DNA from: Gaiellasilicea sp037721555
GTDB taxonomy: Bacteria > Actinomycetota > Thermoleophilia > Gaiellales > Gaiellaceae
Direction of reading: 5' to 3'
Assembly (NCBI GenBank): GCA_037721555.1
Contig: JBBJOI010000011.1
Location: forward strand, 1-64,000
DNA length: 64,000 nt
Positions 8,454 to 18,457 of the stretch are shown in pieces; positions within the stretch are counted from its first letter, which is position 1; every line of letters begins with the position of its first letter. Both the position numbers and the translations under genes were made by a program. The notes beneath the pieces are model-generated. The model had not been told where the DNA came from and searched no databases. It worked only from the letters and a program-made list of their open reading frames with translations.

Positions 8454-9338
8454 ACGTCTCCCAAAGCTTTGCGCGCTTGTCGTGAGTCGAGGCGAAGAGC
8501 GGGCGCCCCGCAAGAGCCCGATCCGACAGTTCGCGGGCGTCGTCTGAGACGCGAAGGCCAAGCTCTTTGCGCAGCCGCTGCGCGTAGAGAGCTCGCAGCA
8601 ATCGGCAAGCCCGCTCGGCTGCGTCTCGACGAGCAGACGCCAGCTCGGGGTGCCAAAGAATGAGGTCAATGCCTCGCTCTGCTGTTCACCAAGGAGCGCC
8701 GCGGCGAGGGTCTCTTGATCGCTGAGGCACGGCGGCATCGTGACTACAACGTCGATCGACCGCTCAGCGTCGACAATCCCCACGATCGTCGGCCAAGTCG
8801 CGGTGCTGATCGAGCCCGCCCTCAGGATCAGGCGCCGACGCCAGCTCTGCGGGAACAGTTCATTTAGGACGAAGACCAACCGCTCTGCATCGCCGTGAGT
8901 GACGACGACCTTTGGGCCGAGCGCAACTACTACCCGCGAAAGATCTCGCGCCCGCGCGAGATAGGCCGCTTCATCGAGCGCCACCTCGAACACGGCACTC
9001 CCGCAAGGAGCTGCAGCCCTCGCTCGAGCAATCAGCGCCTCAGCGCGCTCCTTGGTTCCGGCGTGGAGGACGTAGGTGTGATCCGGCGGGCACAGCTGGA
9101 GCGCGAGTAGCGACGCGCTCCATCGAAGCTCGCCTTCCAGCGCGTGGCGGATCACACCCGAACCTGCGGCGAGGTCGAGGGTCACTAGCACGGCGTCCCC
9201 GGTCGGCGCTTGCGCAAGGGCGCTGCGGTATCGAATCCAGCAGCCGATCTCACTCGCCACCGCCGGAGATCCGCGGTCTACGAGATACCCGTCCCGCGGG
9301 GGCGGCTGGAGCTGTTCGGGTGTACGAAGAGCGACCAT
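8401..9338 (-). pseudogene. conserved hypothetical convergent with the Ubl operon, frameshifted
   Basis: From the ATG at 9338 about 235 residues read as a good protein: HTYVLHAGTKERAEALIARA, RVVVALGPKVVVTHGDAERL, LNELFPQSWRRRLILRAG, and WPTIVGIVDAERSIDVVV. Near 8625 the coding signal jumps frame. The C-terminus continues as LLRALYAQRLRKELGLRVSD...ELSDRALAGRPLFASTHDKR...PNPQDEFYLDSA to a stop at 8401. The original protein was about 310 residues and soluble. The middle is loosely reminiscent of GTPase-associated adaptor domains, but I cannot confirm that. It overlaps the E1 3' end tail to tail, so it may once have been a separate partner of the system. Confidence 0.6.
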
Positions 9339-9668
9339 GGCACTTGCGGCGGTGCCCGCTCGAAGGACGCTTCGCCATCGAGCGGTGAGCTCGCGCGTTG
9401 AACACTAGGTCTCCCGTCGGACGGGGCTCCGCGCCGCGGAGGTCCAGGCCTGCTGAGCGGGGGCGGCGAGCGATTAGCAGGGTGCAATCGCGAGAGCGAC
9501 GTAAGTGCCTGTCACGGTGGCCCGTAACCCGGCTTGACACTGAAGCGGACGGAACAGTCGGCGATGCAGCGCTGCCCGCGCCCACCGGCGCGGAGGAGCT
9601 CGCCGGCAGGGAACCGCCCAGGACAGAGGGGATGACAGCGGCGAGAGCCGTCACGAGCGCCGCAAGCT
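9339..9668. other. no recognisable gene
   Basis: GC-rich spacer. A minus-strand frame includes a signal-peptide-like run (TALAAVIPSVLGGSLPASSS) but leads into arginine-rich nonsense, so I do not call it. Confidence 0.4.
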
Positions 9669-10109
9669 GTGCCGATCTCGAACCGGTGGGTGGGTGGCAG
9701 CGTTGGGAGCGTCGCCTGCGGAGCCGGGCTGGAAACCCGCTATGCAGTCTCTACGAACGGCGGCGGTACCTGGTCGTCGGTGCTCGCCTCGTCAAGTCCG
9801 CAGATGCCGCAGCGCGAGCAGTTCGGCGGCCGGGACACGCCCTTCCACGGTGACTACAACTACATCTCCGCCGAGGGAGCGATATCCGGACAGACAACAA
9901 GGGTCCTGATGGACTGGACTGATCAGCGCGACGCAGTGCCTGGAGACGACCCGAGGTATGACATCCCGAACGTCGCCCCAGACGACGGGACAGACGGCTT
10001 CGACGTCAAGCAGTGCCGCACGTTCAGCTCCGGTGCCTGGTCAGCCGACACATGTCCAAACGCGGGCGGGCTCGACCAAAACATCTACGGGTTCGTTACC
10101 ACCGGCTAG
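9669..10109 (+). pseudogene. C-terminal fragment of a secreted BNR/sialidase-like beta-propeller
   Basis: About 145 residues before the TAG at 10107-10109 look like the last blades of a sialidase/BNR-repeat protein. They include the Asp-box-like YAVSTNGGGTWSS, then FHGDYNYISAEG, VLMDWTDQRDAVPGDDPRYD, and a C-terminus with paired cysteines (CRTFSSG...DTCPN). There is no signal peptide or start with a ribosome-binding site, and the 5' part is missing. A strong terminator hairpin follows 21 bp later, so the 3' end of an ancestral transcription unit survives. Catalytic residues cannot be checked in the fragment. Confidence 0.6.
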
Positions 10110-10130
10110 AGCCAAGCAGTTCACAAAAAT

Positions 10131-10158
10131 GGGGAGGCGGCCGAGAAGCCGCCTCCCC
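10131..10158 (+). terminator. strong hairpin after the sialidase-like fragment
   Basis: An 11-bp perfect stem, GGGGAGGCGGC (10131-10141) with GCCGCCTCCCC (10148-10158), closes a 6-nt loop. No U-run follows, as is common in actinobacteria. Confidence 0.7.
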
Positions 10159-10494
10159 ACCTCCCGCCTATTGCTGCTCAAGCATCTCGTGCCTCGCATC
10201 GCGTCTGATGCGCACGGCTATCGCGTAGAACTGGTGGAAATGGTGAAGGTCGCTACTGGAGACGATCTTCTAGCGAGTAACGACTTTGAGCGGTGTGTAC
10301 GTCACACCTCGAGCGCCCCAGAGGTTAGGCCACATCTCGCCTCTCGGTACCTCGACCACGCCCCCACATAAAGAACCGGGCGGGCTGCCCCGTCCGGACG
10401 ATGTCCAGGAGGTTGATCTGGCCGACATCACTTCGACGCACGCTGTGGAGATTCGTCGGTGCGTCGTCCGCGATTTGAGATCTCGCTGTGCGGT

Positions 10495-10976
10495 TGCTCA
10501 GTGACCGGCGCGGACACCGGTGCAGAGTTCTCGCCGGACGGCGGCACGATCGCCTTTCTTTCGCACCGCAAGGTAGACCGGAGATCTGGGTGATGCTCGC
10601 GAGCGACGGCCGACCAGCCGCGACTCGCGCTAGGAACCGCACCCGAGGCGAGCCGGAGTGCAGCCCAGGCGGCAAGCGGATCGCATTCGCCGCTGCAGGC
10701 GACATCTGGGTGATGCGGGTAAACGGGCACGCGTCGGGTGAGCCTGATCCGGGCCCGACATCGGAGACTGCCGTTGCGTGGTCGCCGGACGGCAAGTAAC
10801 TCGCCTACCTCCACCGCGGCGCCAGCCGCCGCATCTACTTCATGAACGCGGACGGCTCGGGGAGCGCGCTCGGCGAGACCAGGAGCCAGCCCAACCCCGC
10901 CCCCGCTCCTGCGCCGTCCGCGCCCAGTCAAAGTTTCCGCCACGTTCGAGTCTTCGGCCGACGAGCGGGAACGTAG
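10495..10976 (+). pseudogene. TolB-like beta-propeller remnant
   Basis: Successive WD40-like/TolB blades are visible but in more than one frame: EFSPDGGTIAFLSHRK in one frame, then EIWVMLASDGRPA, KRIAFAAAGDIWVMRVNG and AVAWSPDGK in another. A TAA at 10797-10799 follows, and then, in the same frame, LAYLHRGASRRIYFMNADGS. SPDGxxIAF/DIWVM is the TolB/PD40 signature. With one frameshift, one in-frame stop and no start signal, it is a dead fragment of a secreted or periplasmic propeller protein. Confidence 0.65.
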
Positions 10977-11148
10977 ACGACGATGCCGTGGTGCTGATCT
11001 GGGGACAGCTCTTGGGGACAGGTTCGGGGGTTTTCAGGGAAACTCAGGGCTGTTCGAGGGAGGGGTGCGTCAGGTAGACCAAACAGCTTATCTGCGGGGA
11101 AAACGCGGTAGCAAGCGCTGTGTCTACGTCCCGCTCCACAGCGCGAAT

Positions 11149-11195
11149 CCTCCATGGTAAGGAGGGGGTCGACGGTTCGAGTCCGTCAGAGGGCT
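11149..11195 (+). repeat. tRNA-Thr(GGT)-like 3' half, putative attachment-site scar
   Basis: This is the 3' half of a tRNA without its 5' half. It has an anticodon stem CCTCC/GGAGG around the 7-nt loop ATGGTAA (anticodon GGT), a variable loop GGGTC, a T arm GACGG-TTCGAGT-CCGTC, and an acceptor strand AGAGGGCT. No acceptor partner or D arm lies upstream, so it is not a functional tRNA. Degenerate relatives lie at 17905-17946 and 36036-36084. Confidence 0.7.
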
Positions 11196-11571
11196 TGATT
11201 TGCAGGGGTTTTTGGTGCTGCCGATGACCCCCTCTGTAAGCGTGCGAACGTGGTGCGAACATTGCACGCGAATCGCCTGCAAAAGGGGCGGCTTTCTCCC
11301 GCATCCAATCGGGCGCGGGCGGGTTAGCGCGGGCTCTCGCGGCGCATGTGGTGTAAGACTCGTGTGTTCCATCTCGTCCGCTCAGGATCGCGTTCCCTCG
11401 CTGCACCCGGTGATCATGCCGCCGAGGAAGACGCCGGCGGTTCCTCGCGCAGGGGAGGCGGACTCATAGAGCGCGACCGCCCCGGTCAGCTCGCGGGGCG
11501 CGTACTCGAACATCATCATCTTCGGCGCGGTCAGCGCTGCCGGGCAGCGGCTGAAGGGCGAAAGGAGAGAC

Positions 11572-11881
11572 ATGCTCGTTCCACACTGGATCCTTTACAC
11601 GTGGTTTGCGCTCGCGGCGCTCTCGACGGCATACGTCGCCTGGGACAACTTCGTCGCCAAGAACCCCGAGGAGACGGTGATGAAGTGGGGCTGGTTCCTG
11701 ATCACCCTCTACATGGGTCCGATCGGACTCGCGCTCTACGTCCTCTCCGACCAAGGAACCCGCGCCCGGGGAGCACGAGGAGTTCATCAAGCCGCTCTGG
11801 AAACAGGGTGTCGGCTCGACGGTCCACTGCATCGCCGGCAACGCAACCGGAATCAGCCGGATCCACGTCTCGGGCGTCTGA
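11572..11881 (+). pseudogene. DUF4396 family membrane protein, frameshifted
   Basis: The ATG at 11572 has a good ribosome-binding site (AAAGGAG). The first ~60 residues encode two membrane helices (ILYTWFALAALSTAYVAWDN and WGWFLITLYMGPIGLALYVL). Near 11750 the reading frame is lost, and the C-terminal part continues in another frame as EHEEFIKPLWKQGVGSTVHC, then IAGNATGISRIHVSGV, to the stop at 11879. The GxxxxHCxxGxxxG segment and the two-helix N-terminus match DUF4396. The frameshift breaks the ~103-residue product. Confidence 0.65.
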
Positions 11882-12113
11882 GCGCGCCGCACTGCGCGCG
11901 GCGAAGCAGTCTCGCGCGAACCTCATCGGGTAGGCGCTCACAGGGAACTCGGCCGCTGCCTGCGCTAGCGCCCGAGGCCCACTCACCCGCCCGCTGCCTT
12001 GGGGCCATCGTCCGCCGAAGCTTCGTTCCGCCCGCGACTAGCGCGATCACCGCGTCGACGCAGCAACGAGGATCCCGCACCGATCCCGGGCGTTGCTACC
12101 GGCGACAACATGC

Positions 12114-12295
12114 CATCCCGCACAGATCCCGCAGGAGGTCGCCGGAAGCTCCCGCCGACGCCCGCCAATCCCCGCAAGGCGACAGTCGAAATGCACTGCT
12201 CACGCCGGTAATCCCCGCCCATTCCCGCCCAGGCCGGAACCACCAAGACCGGCCTGTCACGCCGGAGGTCGCGGGTTCGAGTCCCGTCGCTCCCG
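12114..12295 (+). repeat. ~185-bp island-end repeat with tRNA-Asp(GTC) 3' half, copy 1
   Basis: First of four related copies (others 18030-18219, 30262-30446 and 34787-34918). It begins with spaced ATCCCGC motifs and contains the shared segments GGTCGCCGGAAGCTCCCGCC and AATCCCCGC. It ends in a tRNA-Asp 3' half at 12249-12295: anticodon stem CCGGC/GCCGG around CTGTCAC (GTC anticodon), T loop TTCGAGT, acceptor CGCTCCCG. There is no 5' half. I interpret it as an island end with an attachment core. Confidence 0.75.
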
Positions 12296-12586
12296 TAGAA
12301 AACATCCTGCTAATCGGCACTTTTCGTTGCCTGCTCTGGCGCAGTCGACCGCCGGCTTTCCGACCGGTCACGCCCACATCCCGCACGCGAAGTCTCGGAC
12401 ACGGTGCGGCACGGAAGCGCTGGAAATCGCCATGTTCTGTGGCCAGCACTGACTCAGATCCCTTTGGTCATCCCGCGCGGATCCCGCAAGCGGATTTCAG
12501 CGGCGGCTTGGACGGGCTGTCAGGGATGGTCTGAGAGGAAGGCGATCGGTCGCCACCGGCATCATGGAACAGCCCAACGGCTCCGG
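12296..12586. other. flank of the attachment-like repeat, no gene
   Basis: This segment holds further ATCCCGC-type motifs (near 12371 and 12471) and a run resembling the segment after the 30.4 kb copy (both contain CGACCGCCGGC). I see no coding region. It leads directly into the 3' end of the broken HEPN-like gene. Confidence 0.45.
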
Positions 12587-14489
12587 TCAGTCCGAGCCCC
12601 ACTCGACGAGTGACGCCGGCCGCGCTCCGCCGGCCAAAGCGCCGAGTTTCTGCAGTCGGACGAGCCGCCAGCGCTCGAGTTCGCCGATCAGAGGGCGCTG
12701 CTCGGCAGCGCAGTAATGGGCGGTGCCGACCAGCCGACCGGCAAGGTAGTTCAGCATCGGCTCGACGGTCTCGAGAATGCCGGGAACGGCGCGCGTGCCG
12801 TGGGCAACGGCGTTTCGCTGACGACGCGCGCGGGCGAGCAGGCGATCGAAGCGCGTGCGCGATGTCGCGAGCCATGCAGCGACCGCCGGTCCGCCAGCGC
12901 TCTTCTGCTCAACCTCGGCCAGCATGCGCTCCTCCATCGAGCCGGCCGGGACGTGCGGGCGCAAAGACGGCGCCAGTCGGATGACCTCGGCCAGCCGCAC
13001 GCGGAACGAGTGACCGCGCGGGTGCTCCATGATCGCGCGGTCGAACTTTAGGAAGTCATCGCGCGCCGCAGGGTCGCGGGAGACGACATGGACGCCGTAC
13101 TGGCCGGCGTCGGCGATCTGCGCCTCAACATCGTCGAAGGCGAAAAGCAGCTCGAAGTAGCGCGCGCAGGCGCCGTACCACTTGTCGCCGCCGACGGCCG
13201 ATGGGACGAGGACGCGTTCGAATAAGGCCACGACGAGCGCGACACGGTGCTCGGCGTCAGGCAAACGTGCGACAGCGCGCCGCCAGCGGGTGTCGGCGAC
13301 GAGCGCGGTGGCCGTCGCTTCGTCGTCGGCGAGCCTTTGGAGCAGCTCGTCTTCGACATCGGCGAGCGTCTCGGCGACCGGGTCGAGCAGCGGATTGCCG
13401 CCGCCTCGAGTCGCGTGCTCGCGCGGGTCGTCGAAGCGCATAGTGCCGAACCAGCCAGAGCCAGCGTGAGCGGCGGCGCCGTCCATCAGCACCCAGTCGG
13501 ACTCCCAGCCGGTCAGCTCGACCGCCGCCCGCGCCAAATCGCGCGCCCGCTCGCGCGCCGACTCGCTCAAAGCGAGCTCGAGCGCGACGCGCACCATCAC
13601 GAAGTTCTCGTCGGGCAGGCCCTGGAGAAAGTGTGCCGCTTCCGGTTCGGCGAGCTCGGCCGGCTGAGTCCAGTCGGGGTTGCCCGGCCAGTCGCCAGCG
13701 CGTACCGCCGGCCAGATGCGGCTGTCGTAGAGCTCGAGCGGGCCTTTACGCAGGTAGAAGCGCGACACGTGCGCGTTGGCGAACGCCAGCCAGACGACGA
13801 CCGGCCGCGCCGACGGCGCCTCGGCGACGATCGCCTCGCAGAGGCAAAGCCGCTCGTCGACGGACAAGCCCGCGCGGTCGATGCGGCGGAGCTCGCCCGC
13901 ATGCGGCGGGTCTAGCGCGCCGTGGACCCATAGCAAGGACTCATCGTCGGCGAGCGCCTGATGCAGGCGGCGGGCGCGCTCGGACCTCGTGGCCGGCGGC
14001 CTCGACGACTGTTCGCAGATAACGCAGGCGCGTGTCGCAGACGCCGACGAACTCGCCTTCGCGGAACGCCTGAACGCAGTCGGCGAAGGCGGCGACACGA
14101 CTCGCCGACGACGCCAGCTCGGCGAGCAGGACATCCGCAGCCGCGTGGAGGACGTGTGCGCCGGCAACGTCGTCGAGCAGGTCCTTCAGGCGGGCGGCGA
14201 GCTGGCGAGAGTCACCGCTCGCCGTTCGGTGCCGCGCCGTCGACGCCGGGCCGAGAGCATCGAACGAGTGCAGGAGGTCGTCCTTGAGCGAGGTGCGGTC
14301 ATCGGGATACGGCGCGCCGTGGCCGACGATCATCGCTCCTGTCACGACCAACAGCTCCTTGAGAGCGGTCACCGGCGACAACTGTTGGGGCGGCGCCTGC
14401 GCGCCGCCTTCCTTGAGTTGCCGCACGAGCGTCGCCAGCCATACCGGCAGGGTGTCCACGCCGACGAAGGTCATATCGCTCGGACGCAT
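12587..14489 (-). pseudogene. HEPN-like 600-aa family protein, copy 1, frameshifted
   Basis: The N-terminus starts at ATG 14489 (MRPSDMTFVGVDTLPVWLAT) and runs ~170 residues to VVEAAGHE. There the frame shifts near 13975, and the remainder reads ERARRLHQALADDESLLWVH down to a stop at 12587. It is collinear with the copy at 44502-46325 at high identity. The C-terminal region contains RQRNAVAHGT, an R-x4-H motif typical of HEPN ribonuclease folds. This copy keeps the longer C-terminus (LERWRLVRLQKLGALAGG), which the other copy loses to a stop. The frameshift makes it non-functional unless it is a sequencing error. It lies just inside an attachment-like repeat. Confidence 0.75.
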
Positions 14490-14680
14490 AGCGACACGGT
14501 AGGCCAGCCCTCGCCCGTGTTGAGGAGGACATGTCAACCAGCGACGCGGCGGGCGCTCGTGCGAGCCTGCGGCGTCGGTGAATAGACGACCGGCAAATGG
14601 CCGACACGAAGCGGTCGAGGGTCGTGCCAACGGACGGCATGGCACCCGCTCGACGTAGTCGGCGCGCCTCGCAAAGGCGC

Positions 14681-17600
14681 CTACGTCCCGACGGCGACGA
14701 ACGCGGCCCAGTACTCGGGGTGTCCGTAGATGCTCGGCCCGTCGTCGCCGGTAGCACCGGGCCCACTGCGTCGGCCAGGCAGCTCGCGCGTCTCCGCTCG
14801 GCGGCGAAACTCTGCGGCTAGAGCCGGATGCTTCGAGAGAAAATCAGCTTCGGCAGTCTCGCTGAGGTCGCGAAGCCAGAGTTGTGCGCGTCGCAGAGCT
14901 GTCGGTGGTGGATAGCCGTTCTGGAGGACCTCCTCGTACAGACGGATCATTAGCATCGCGGTCGCAGCGTCGTCGACCGGCCAAAGGCTTGCGACCGTAC
15001 AGGCCGCACCGGCGATGATCATCGTCGTTCCAAGCGAAATCGCCTCATCTGGAAGGTCGTCGAGACGCGACACCGCTGACTGACAGGCCGAGACGACGAC
15101 GAGGCGGGCATCGAGTCGCGCGAGTCCCGCGATCTCGTCCGCAGAGAGCGGGCCGTCCGCGAGCAAGACGAATGCGTCGCCGGCAGCGAGGAGCGGCGCG
15201 TACGCGTGGCTCGCGAGGTGAATGAACGTCGCGGAGGCAGCACGCGCCTGCAGGAAGTGACGGTCTGCAGCAGCCGCGAACGCGCAGGCGACGTCGTCAG
15301 CGGCGAAGAAGGACGAAATCTCGGTGACTTCCGGTCCGGTCGCCGGAAGATCGCCCGTCGGATCCGCCACTGCGACAAGCGTCCGCGGCGAGGCCTCGGT
15401 CACCGCAGCCCGCAGCAAGCAAGCACTAGAGACCATGGCGGCAGGCGCGTGCCGAACCGTCACGTAGTCGAGCAAGCAGCACGTTCTGTCGCCGTCTTGC
15501 CACGTCGCCGCATGCAGCGGTGCAAGGGCGAGTGGCCCGCAGACAATCATCGTGCAGCCAGTGATGCGGCTTTCACTCAAAAGGCTCCAGAGCGGTCGAG
15601 CGATCGCCTCACCAAGCCACGGCAGCAGTTCGTCAAGAGCGGGGCCGAACGCGTAGTCGTCATCGTCTGGCCCTGAAATCCCGAAGAGATAGGACGTGGG
15701 TTCGCCTACGACTCCGTTGGCTTCGTCGGCTGGCGCCGGAGCTGCGCCGACCATCAGGCGCATGATGACGTCGGTGCTGGTTACTCCGTCGACGAACGCG
15801 GAGGACACAGACGTCGCGCCATCGTCGGCCGTGACCGCCACGAGAAGTGTTCCGAACGGCGTCGGGTTGACGTAGATAACCGGCCAGCCCGGCTCGGCCG
15901 CGGCTGTCAGTTCTTCCAGGCGCGCGCCGGCGCCAAAAGACTCGTAGCCGGGGACATCGCGAATCGCGCTCACTACCTCTGCGTACGCTCGTGATGCAAC
16001 TGCTGCATCCTCGCCCAACGGCGAGCTGCCGAGATGCGCAGCGGCGGCGACGTATGCGTCACGCAGACTCTCGGGAAGCTCCGCAAGGCGAGAGTCTTCC
16101 CTACGGGAGTCGATGCGCCGCCTGATCTCGCGCGCGCGGCCATTCTCGAGAACGAGCGCAGCACCCTCCGCGTCCCCTGTTCGCGCGATCGCATACGCCG
16201 CCCACCGGTAGACGTTTCCCGCACGCCGCTGCTCTTCGTCGCTCGACGAGCGCTCCAACTGCGCATAGAAGGTCAAGTCGGCCGCGGCGACAGCATCGCG
16301 GAATACGGCCGTCGCCTCATCCCAGCGACCGGCTACCGCAAGCTGCGTTCCCAGCTGACCGGCCACTGCGAGGCAAGCGCGCGGCGCGTTCGTCGGGCGG
16401 AGGATGACGAGCGCCTGCCGACCGACATCGATCGCAGCTGCGACATCATCCTGCAGCGTCAATGCCTCGGCGAGACCGGCCAGCGCTCGTCCGCGGTAAA
16501 CCTGATGCTCGGCGTCTTCGAGCTGCGCACACGCACGCTCGAGCTGCTCTCGCGCGACAGCCAGCGCTTGCGCATCAACCTCGGCCGAGAGCTCGTGACC
16601 AGACTCCGCCGCGTCAACGATGTCTTCGACGTTCAACTGAGCTGCGCGTAGATACAGCCGACCAACACCGTGGTGCGCAAGGCCAACGAGCCATTTCTCG
16701 GGTATTGCTTTGGCCGCGCGAATTACGGCTTCGTAGGGCTCCTTCGCACGGTCTGACACCCCGCGCGCGCCTCGGGTCAGTTCGAGTTGATCGAGCGCGT
16801 CACCGAGATTCAACTGCGAGTACGCCCAGTCGACGGGGTCGCGCTCCAAGCTCCGGTGGCTCAGGGCGCGTTCGCACGCATCGACGGCCTCGCCCAAATT
16901 GTCGACGCGCTCGCCACGCATGCGGCGCATCAGACCGAACGCTAGGTTCGTATCGACCATTGCGGCAAGGTCAGGAACGTCCGCACCCGCCACCTCCACA
17001 ACCGCAAGCCTGAGCAGTTCGACCGCAACCTCAGTGTTGTCGGCCAGATCACCGCGGAGGCGGTCGCTATACGCGAACGCGAGGTGCATCAGCACGCTTC
17101 CGGACGGCGGACCCGGAGGCGCAAGAAACCGCGCTCGCTCTAGCTCTTCGATCGCGCTTTCGACATCTGCGCTGCGTTCGGCGGAATGCCGACGAAGCAA
17201 CGCCAGCCCGCGGAGCTCATGCAGCATCGAGGCGCCAGCGCCGAGACCGGCGGCTGCGGCGCGTGGAATCGCCGACACGGTCAGCTCGAGGACCCTTTCT
17301 AGGTCGCCGCGGTCGAGCGCTTCGCGGACGGCGCTCTCCTCAGCGGCGAGCTCCTCGCCTGCAGCCGTCGCTTCGTTCAGTGCGCGCTCGTACTCGGCCC
17401 ACACGACGTCGATGTCCGCCTCCGCCGCATCAAGGAGGTAGAGGAGCCGCTCGAAGCCGGCTCCGTAGCCGGGGGCAGCGGAAAGCTCGCGAAGCTGGCT
17501 CTTCAGGAGTGGGGCTGCCAGCTCGGGGCGGGCGGCACGCAGCCCGCGGAAGTCAGCCGCGCTGCGCAAGGCGAGCAGCTCCTCGAGGATCTCCTCGTTG

Positions 17601-17695
17601 AGGCCACCGTCCGAGGCGACTCTGAGCTCGTCGTCAGCCTTTATAACGTCATCCCCACTCGGAGCGCCACACCGTGACGCTACCGGGTGATGCAT
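14681..17695 (-). CDS. CHAT-domain caspase-like protease with a helical-repeat N-region
   Basis: I take ATG 17695 (1004 aa). The frame stays open to 17863, but the extra residues look non-native and cover the tRNA-like scar side. The first ~650 residues are helical with degenerate TPR-like repeats. The C-terminal third is a CHAT (caspase HetF-associated with TPR) domain. It has FIHLASHAYAPLLAAGDAF with catalytic His830, and VVVSACQSAVS with catalytic Cys871, the order and spacing of the CHAT dyad, plus a closing GHPEYWAAFVAVG. CHAT proteins often act as proteases in signalling or defence. No obvious substrate gene is adjacent; the neighbour is the broken HEPN-like gene. It appears intact. Confidence 0.85.
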   Translation of the reverse strand: MHHPVASRCGAPSGDDVIKADDELRVASDGGLNEEILEELLALRSAADFRGLRAARPELAAPLLKSQLRELSAAPGYGAGFERLLYLLDAAEADIDVVWAEYERALNEATAAGEELAAEESAVREALDRGDLERVLELTVSAIPRAAAAGLGAGASMLHELRGLALLRRHSAERSADVESAIEELERARFLAPPGPPSGSVLMHLAFAYSDRLRGDLADNTEVAVELLRLAVVEVAGADVPDLAAMVDTNLAFGLMRRMRGERVDNLGEAVDACERALSHRSLERDPVDWAYSQLNLGDALDQLELTRGARGVSDRAKEPYEAVIRAAKAIPEKWLVGLAHHGVGRLYLRAAQLNVEDIVDAAESGHELSAEVDAQALAVAREQLERACAQLEDAEHQVYRGRALAGLAEALTLQDDVAAAIDVGRQALVILRPTNAPRACLAVAGQLGTQLAVAGRWDEATAVFRDAVAAADLTFYAQLERSSSDEEQRRAGNVYRWAAYAIARTGDAEGAALVLENGRAREIRRRIDSRREDSRLAELPESLRDAYVAAAAHLGSSPLGEDAAVASRAYAEVVSAIRDVPGYESFGAGARLEELTAAAEPGWPVIYVNPTPFGTLLVAVTADDGATSVSSAFVDGVTSTDVIMRLMVGAAPAPADEANGVVGEPTSYLFGISGPDDDDYAFGPALDELLPWLGEAIARPLWSLLSESRITGCTMIVCGPLALAPLHAATWQDGDRTCCLLDYVTVRHAPAAMVSSACLLRAAVTEASPRTLVAVADPTGDLPATGPEVTEISSFFAADDVACAFAAAADRHFLQARAASATFIHLASHAYAPLLAAGDAFVLLADGPLSADEIAGLARLDARLVVVSACQSAVSRLDDLPDEAISLGTTMIIAGAACTVASLWPVDDAATAMLMIRLYEEVLQNGYPPPTALRRAQLWLRDLSETAEADFLSKHPALAAEFRRRAETRELPGRRSGPGATGDDGPSIYGHPEYWAAFVAVGT

Positions 17696-17904
17696 CGCAG
17701 TAACCGGAGCGCTCGGTGCGCCGATCGACGCGCGGCTACACGCGAATGCAGCAGCACTCAGGGGAGCACGACCCGTGAGGGAACACAGAGGGAACATCAG
17801 GCCGACCACACGCGTCCGCGCGCGAGTCACGCCTCGCTGTCTGGCTCCTTCGGTTTGCGGCATTTTCGTGGCCGCGGTGCCCGCACTTGCCTCCTCAGAA
17901 CATG

Positions 17905-17946
17905 AATGGCAAGGATGGGATCGACGGTTGGATCCGTCAGAGGGCT
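17905..17946 (+). repeat. degenerate tRNA-Thr-like 3' half
   Basis: It aligns with 11154-11195: ATGGCAAGGATGGGATCGAC, then GGTTGGATCCGTCAGAGGGC. The T loop is mutated (TTGGATC instead of TTCGAGT) and the anticodon stem is lost, so it is an older scar. Confidence 0.55.
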
Positions 17947-18029
17947 CGCGGGTCTTCGTCCTTCATGCAGCCCGATGTTGAGCTCCGACGACGCATCCTG
18001 CGCACATGCCCGCCCGTTCACAGATAAGA

Positions 18030-18219
18030 CAACATCGCATCCCGCGCTGATCCCGCATGAGATCGCCGGGAGCGCCCGCCTAGACCCGCTAGTCCCCGTA
18101 GCGCAAGGGTCGAAAAGCCCTGCTCTCGCCAGCAATCCCCGCCCGCTCCCGCTCACCTCGGAAGTACCATGATTGGCCTGTCGCGCCGGAGGTCGCGCGT
18201 TCGAGTCCCGTCGCTCCCG
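18030..18219 (+). repeat. island-end repeat with tRNA-Asp 3' half, copy 2
   Basis: A copy of the 12114-12295 repeat with the same order of motifs: ATCCCGCGCTGATCCCGCA, AATCCCCGCCCG and CCTGTCGCGCCGGAGGTCGC, then TTCGAGTCCCGTCGCTCCCG. The anticodon loop is CTGTCGC and the T stem carries a mismatch, so it is more diverged than copies 1 and 3. Another ATCCCGCGCTGATCCCGCA pair follows at about 18266. Confidence 0.7.
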
Positions 18220-18457
18220 TCTCTACTTGCAGGAACTCGCTTCAGTGGACGGATGCGCGGAGTTGCGCATCCCGCGCTGATCCCGCAACAGTCACGAGGC
18301 GGCAGCTTTTAGTCCACGAAGTGTGTTCGGTCCGGGAGCCGGAGATGACGTACTTAAACTGGCACATCCGACCTAGCTCATCGGGATCACCGACCAGGCA
18401 CGTCGACGGCATAAATCGCCCAGCGTCTGCAATAGCACGGGTCAGTTCAACGGCCCG

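Noticed and set aside
9250..9654. Minus-strand secreted-protein start (TALAAVIPSVLGGSLPASSS)
   Set aside because: The signal-like run is followed by Arg-rich non-coding composition and has no ribosome-binding site.
12249..12295. Complete tRNA-Asp gene
   Set aside because: Only the 3' half is present; no matching acceptor strand or D arm upstream. The same applies to the copies at 18.17 and 30.40 kb.
12096..12449. Minus-strand frame containing GATGLEPATSGVTGRS
   Set aside because: This well-known motif comes from reading a tRNA T arm backwards; the same artefact appears at 30394-30681 and, as SDGLEPSTPSLP, at 11044-11406.
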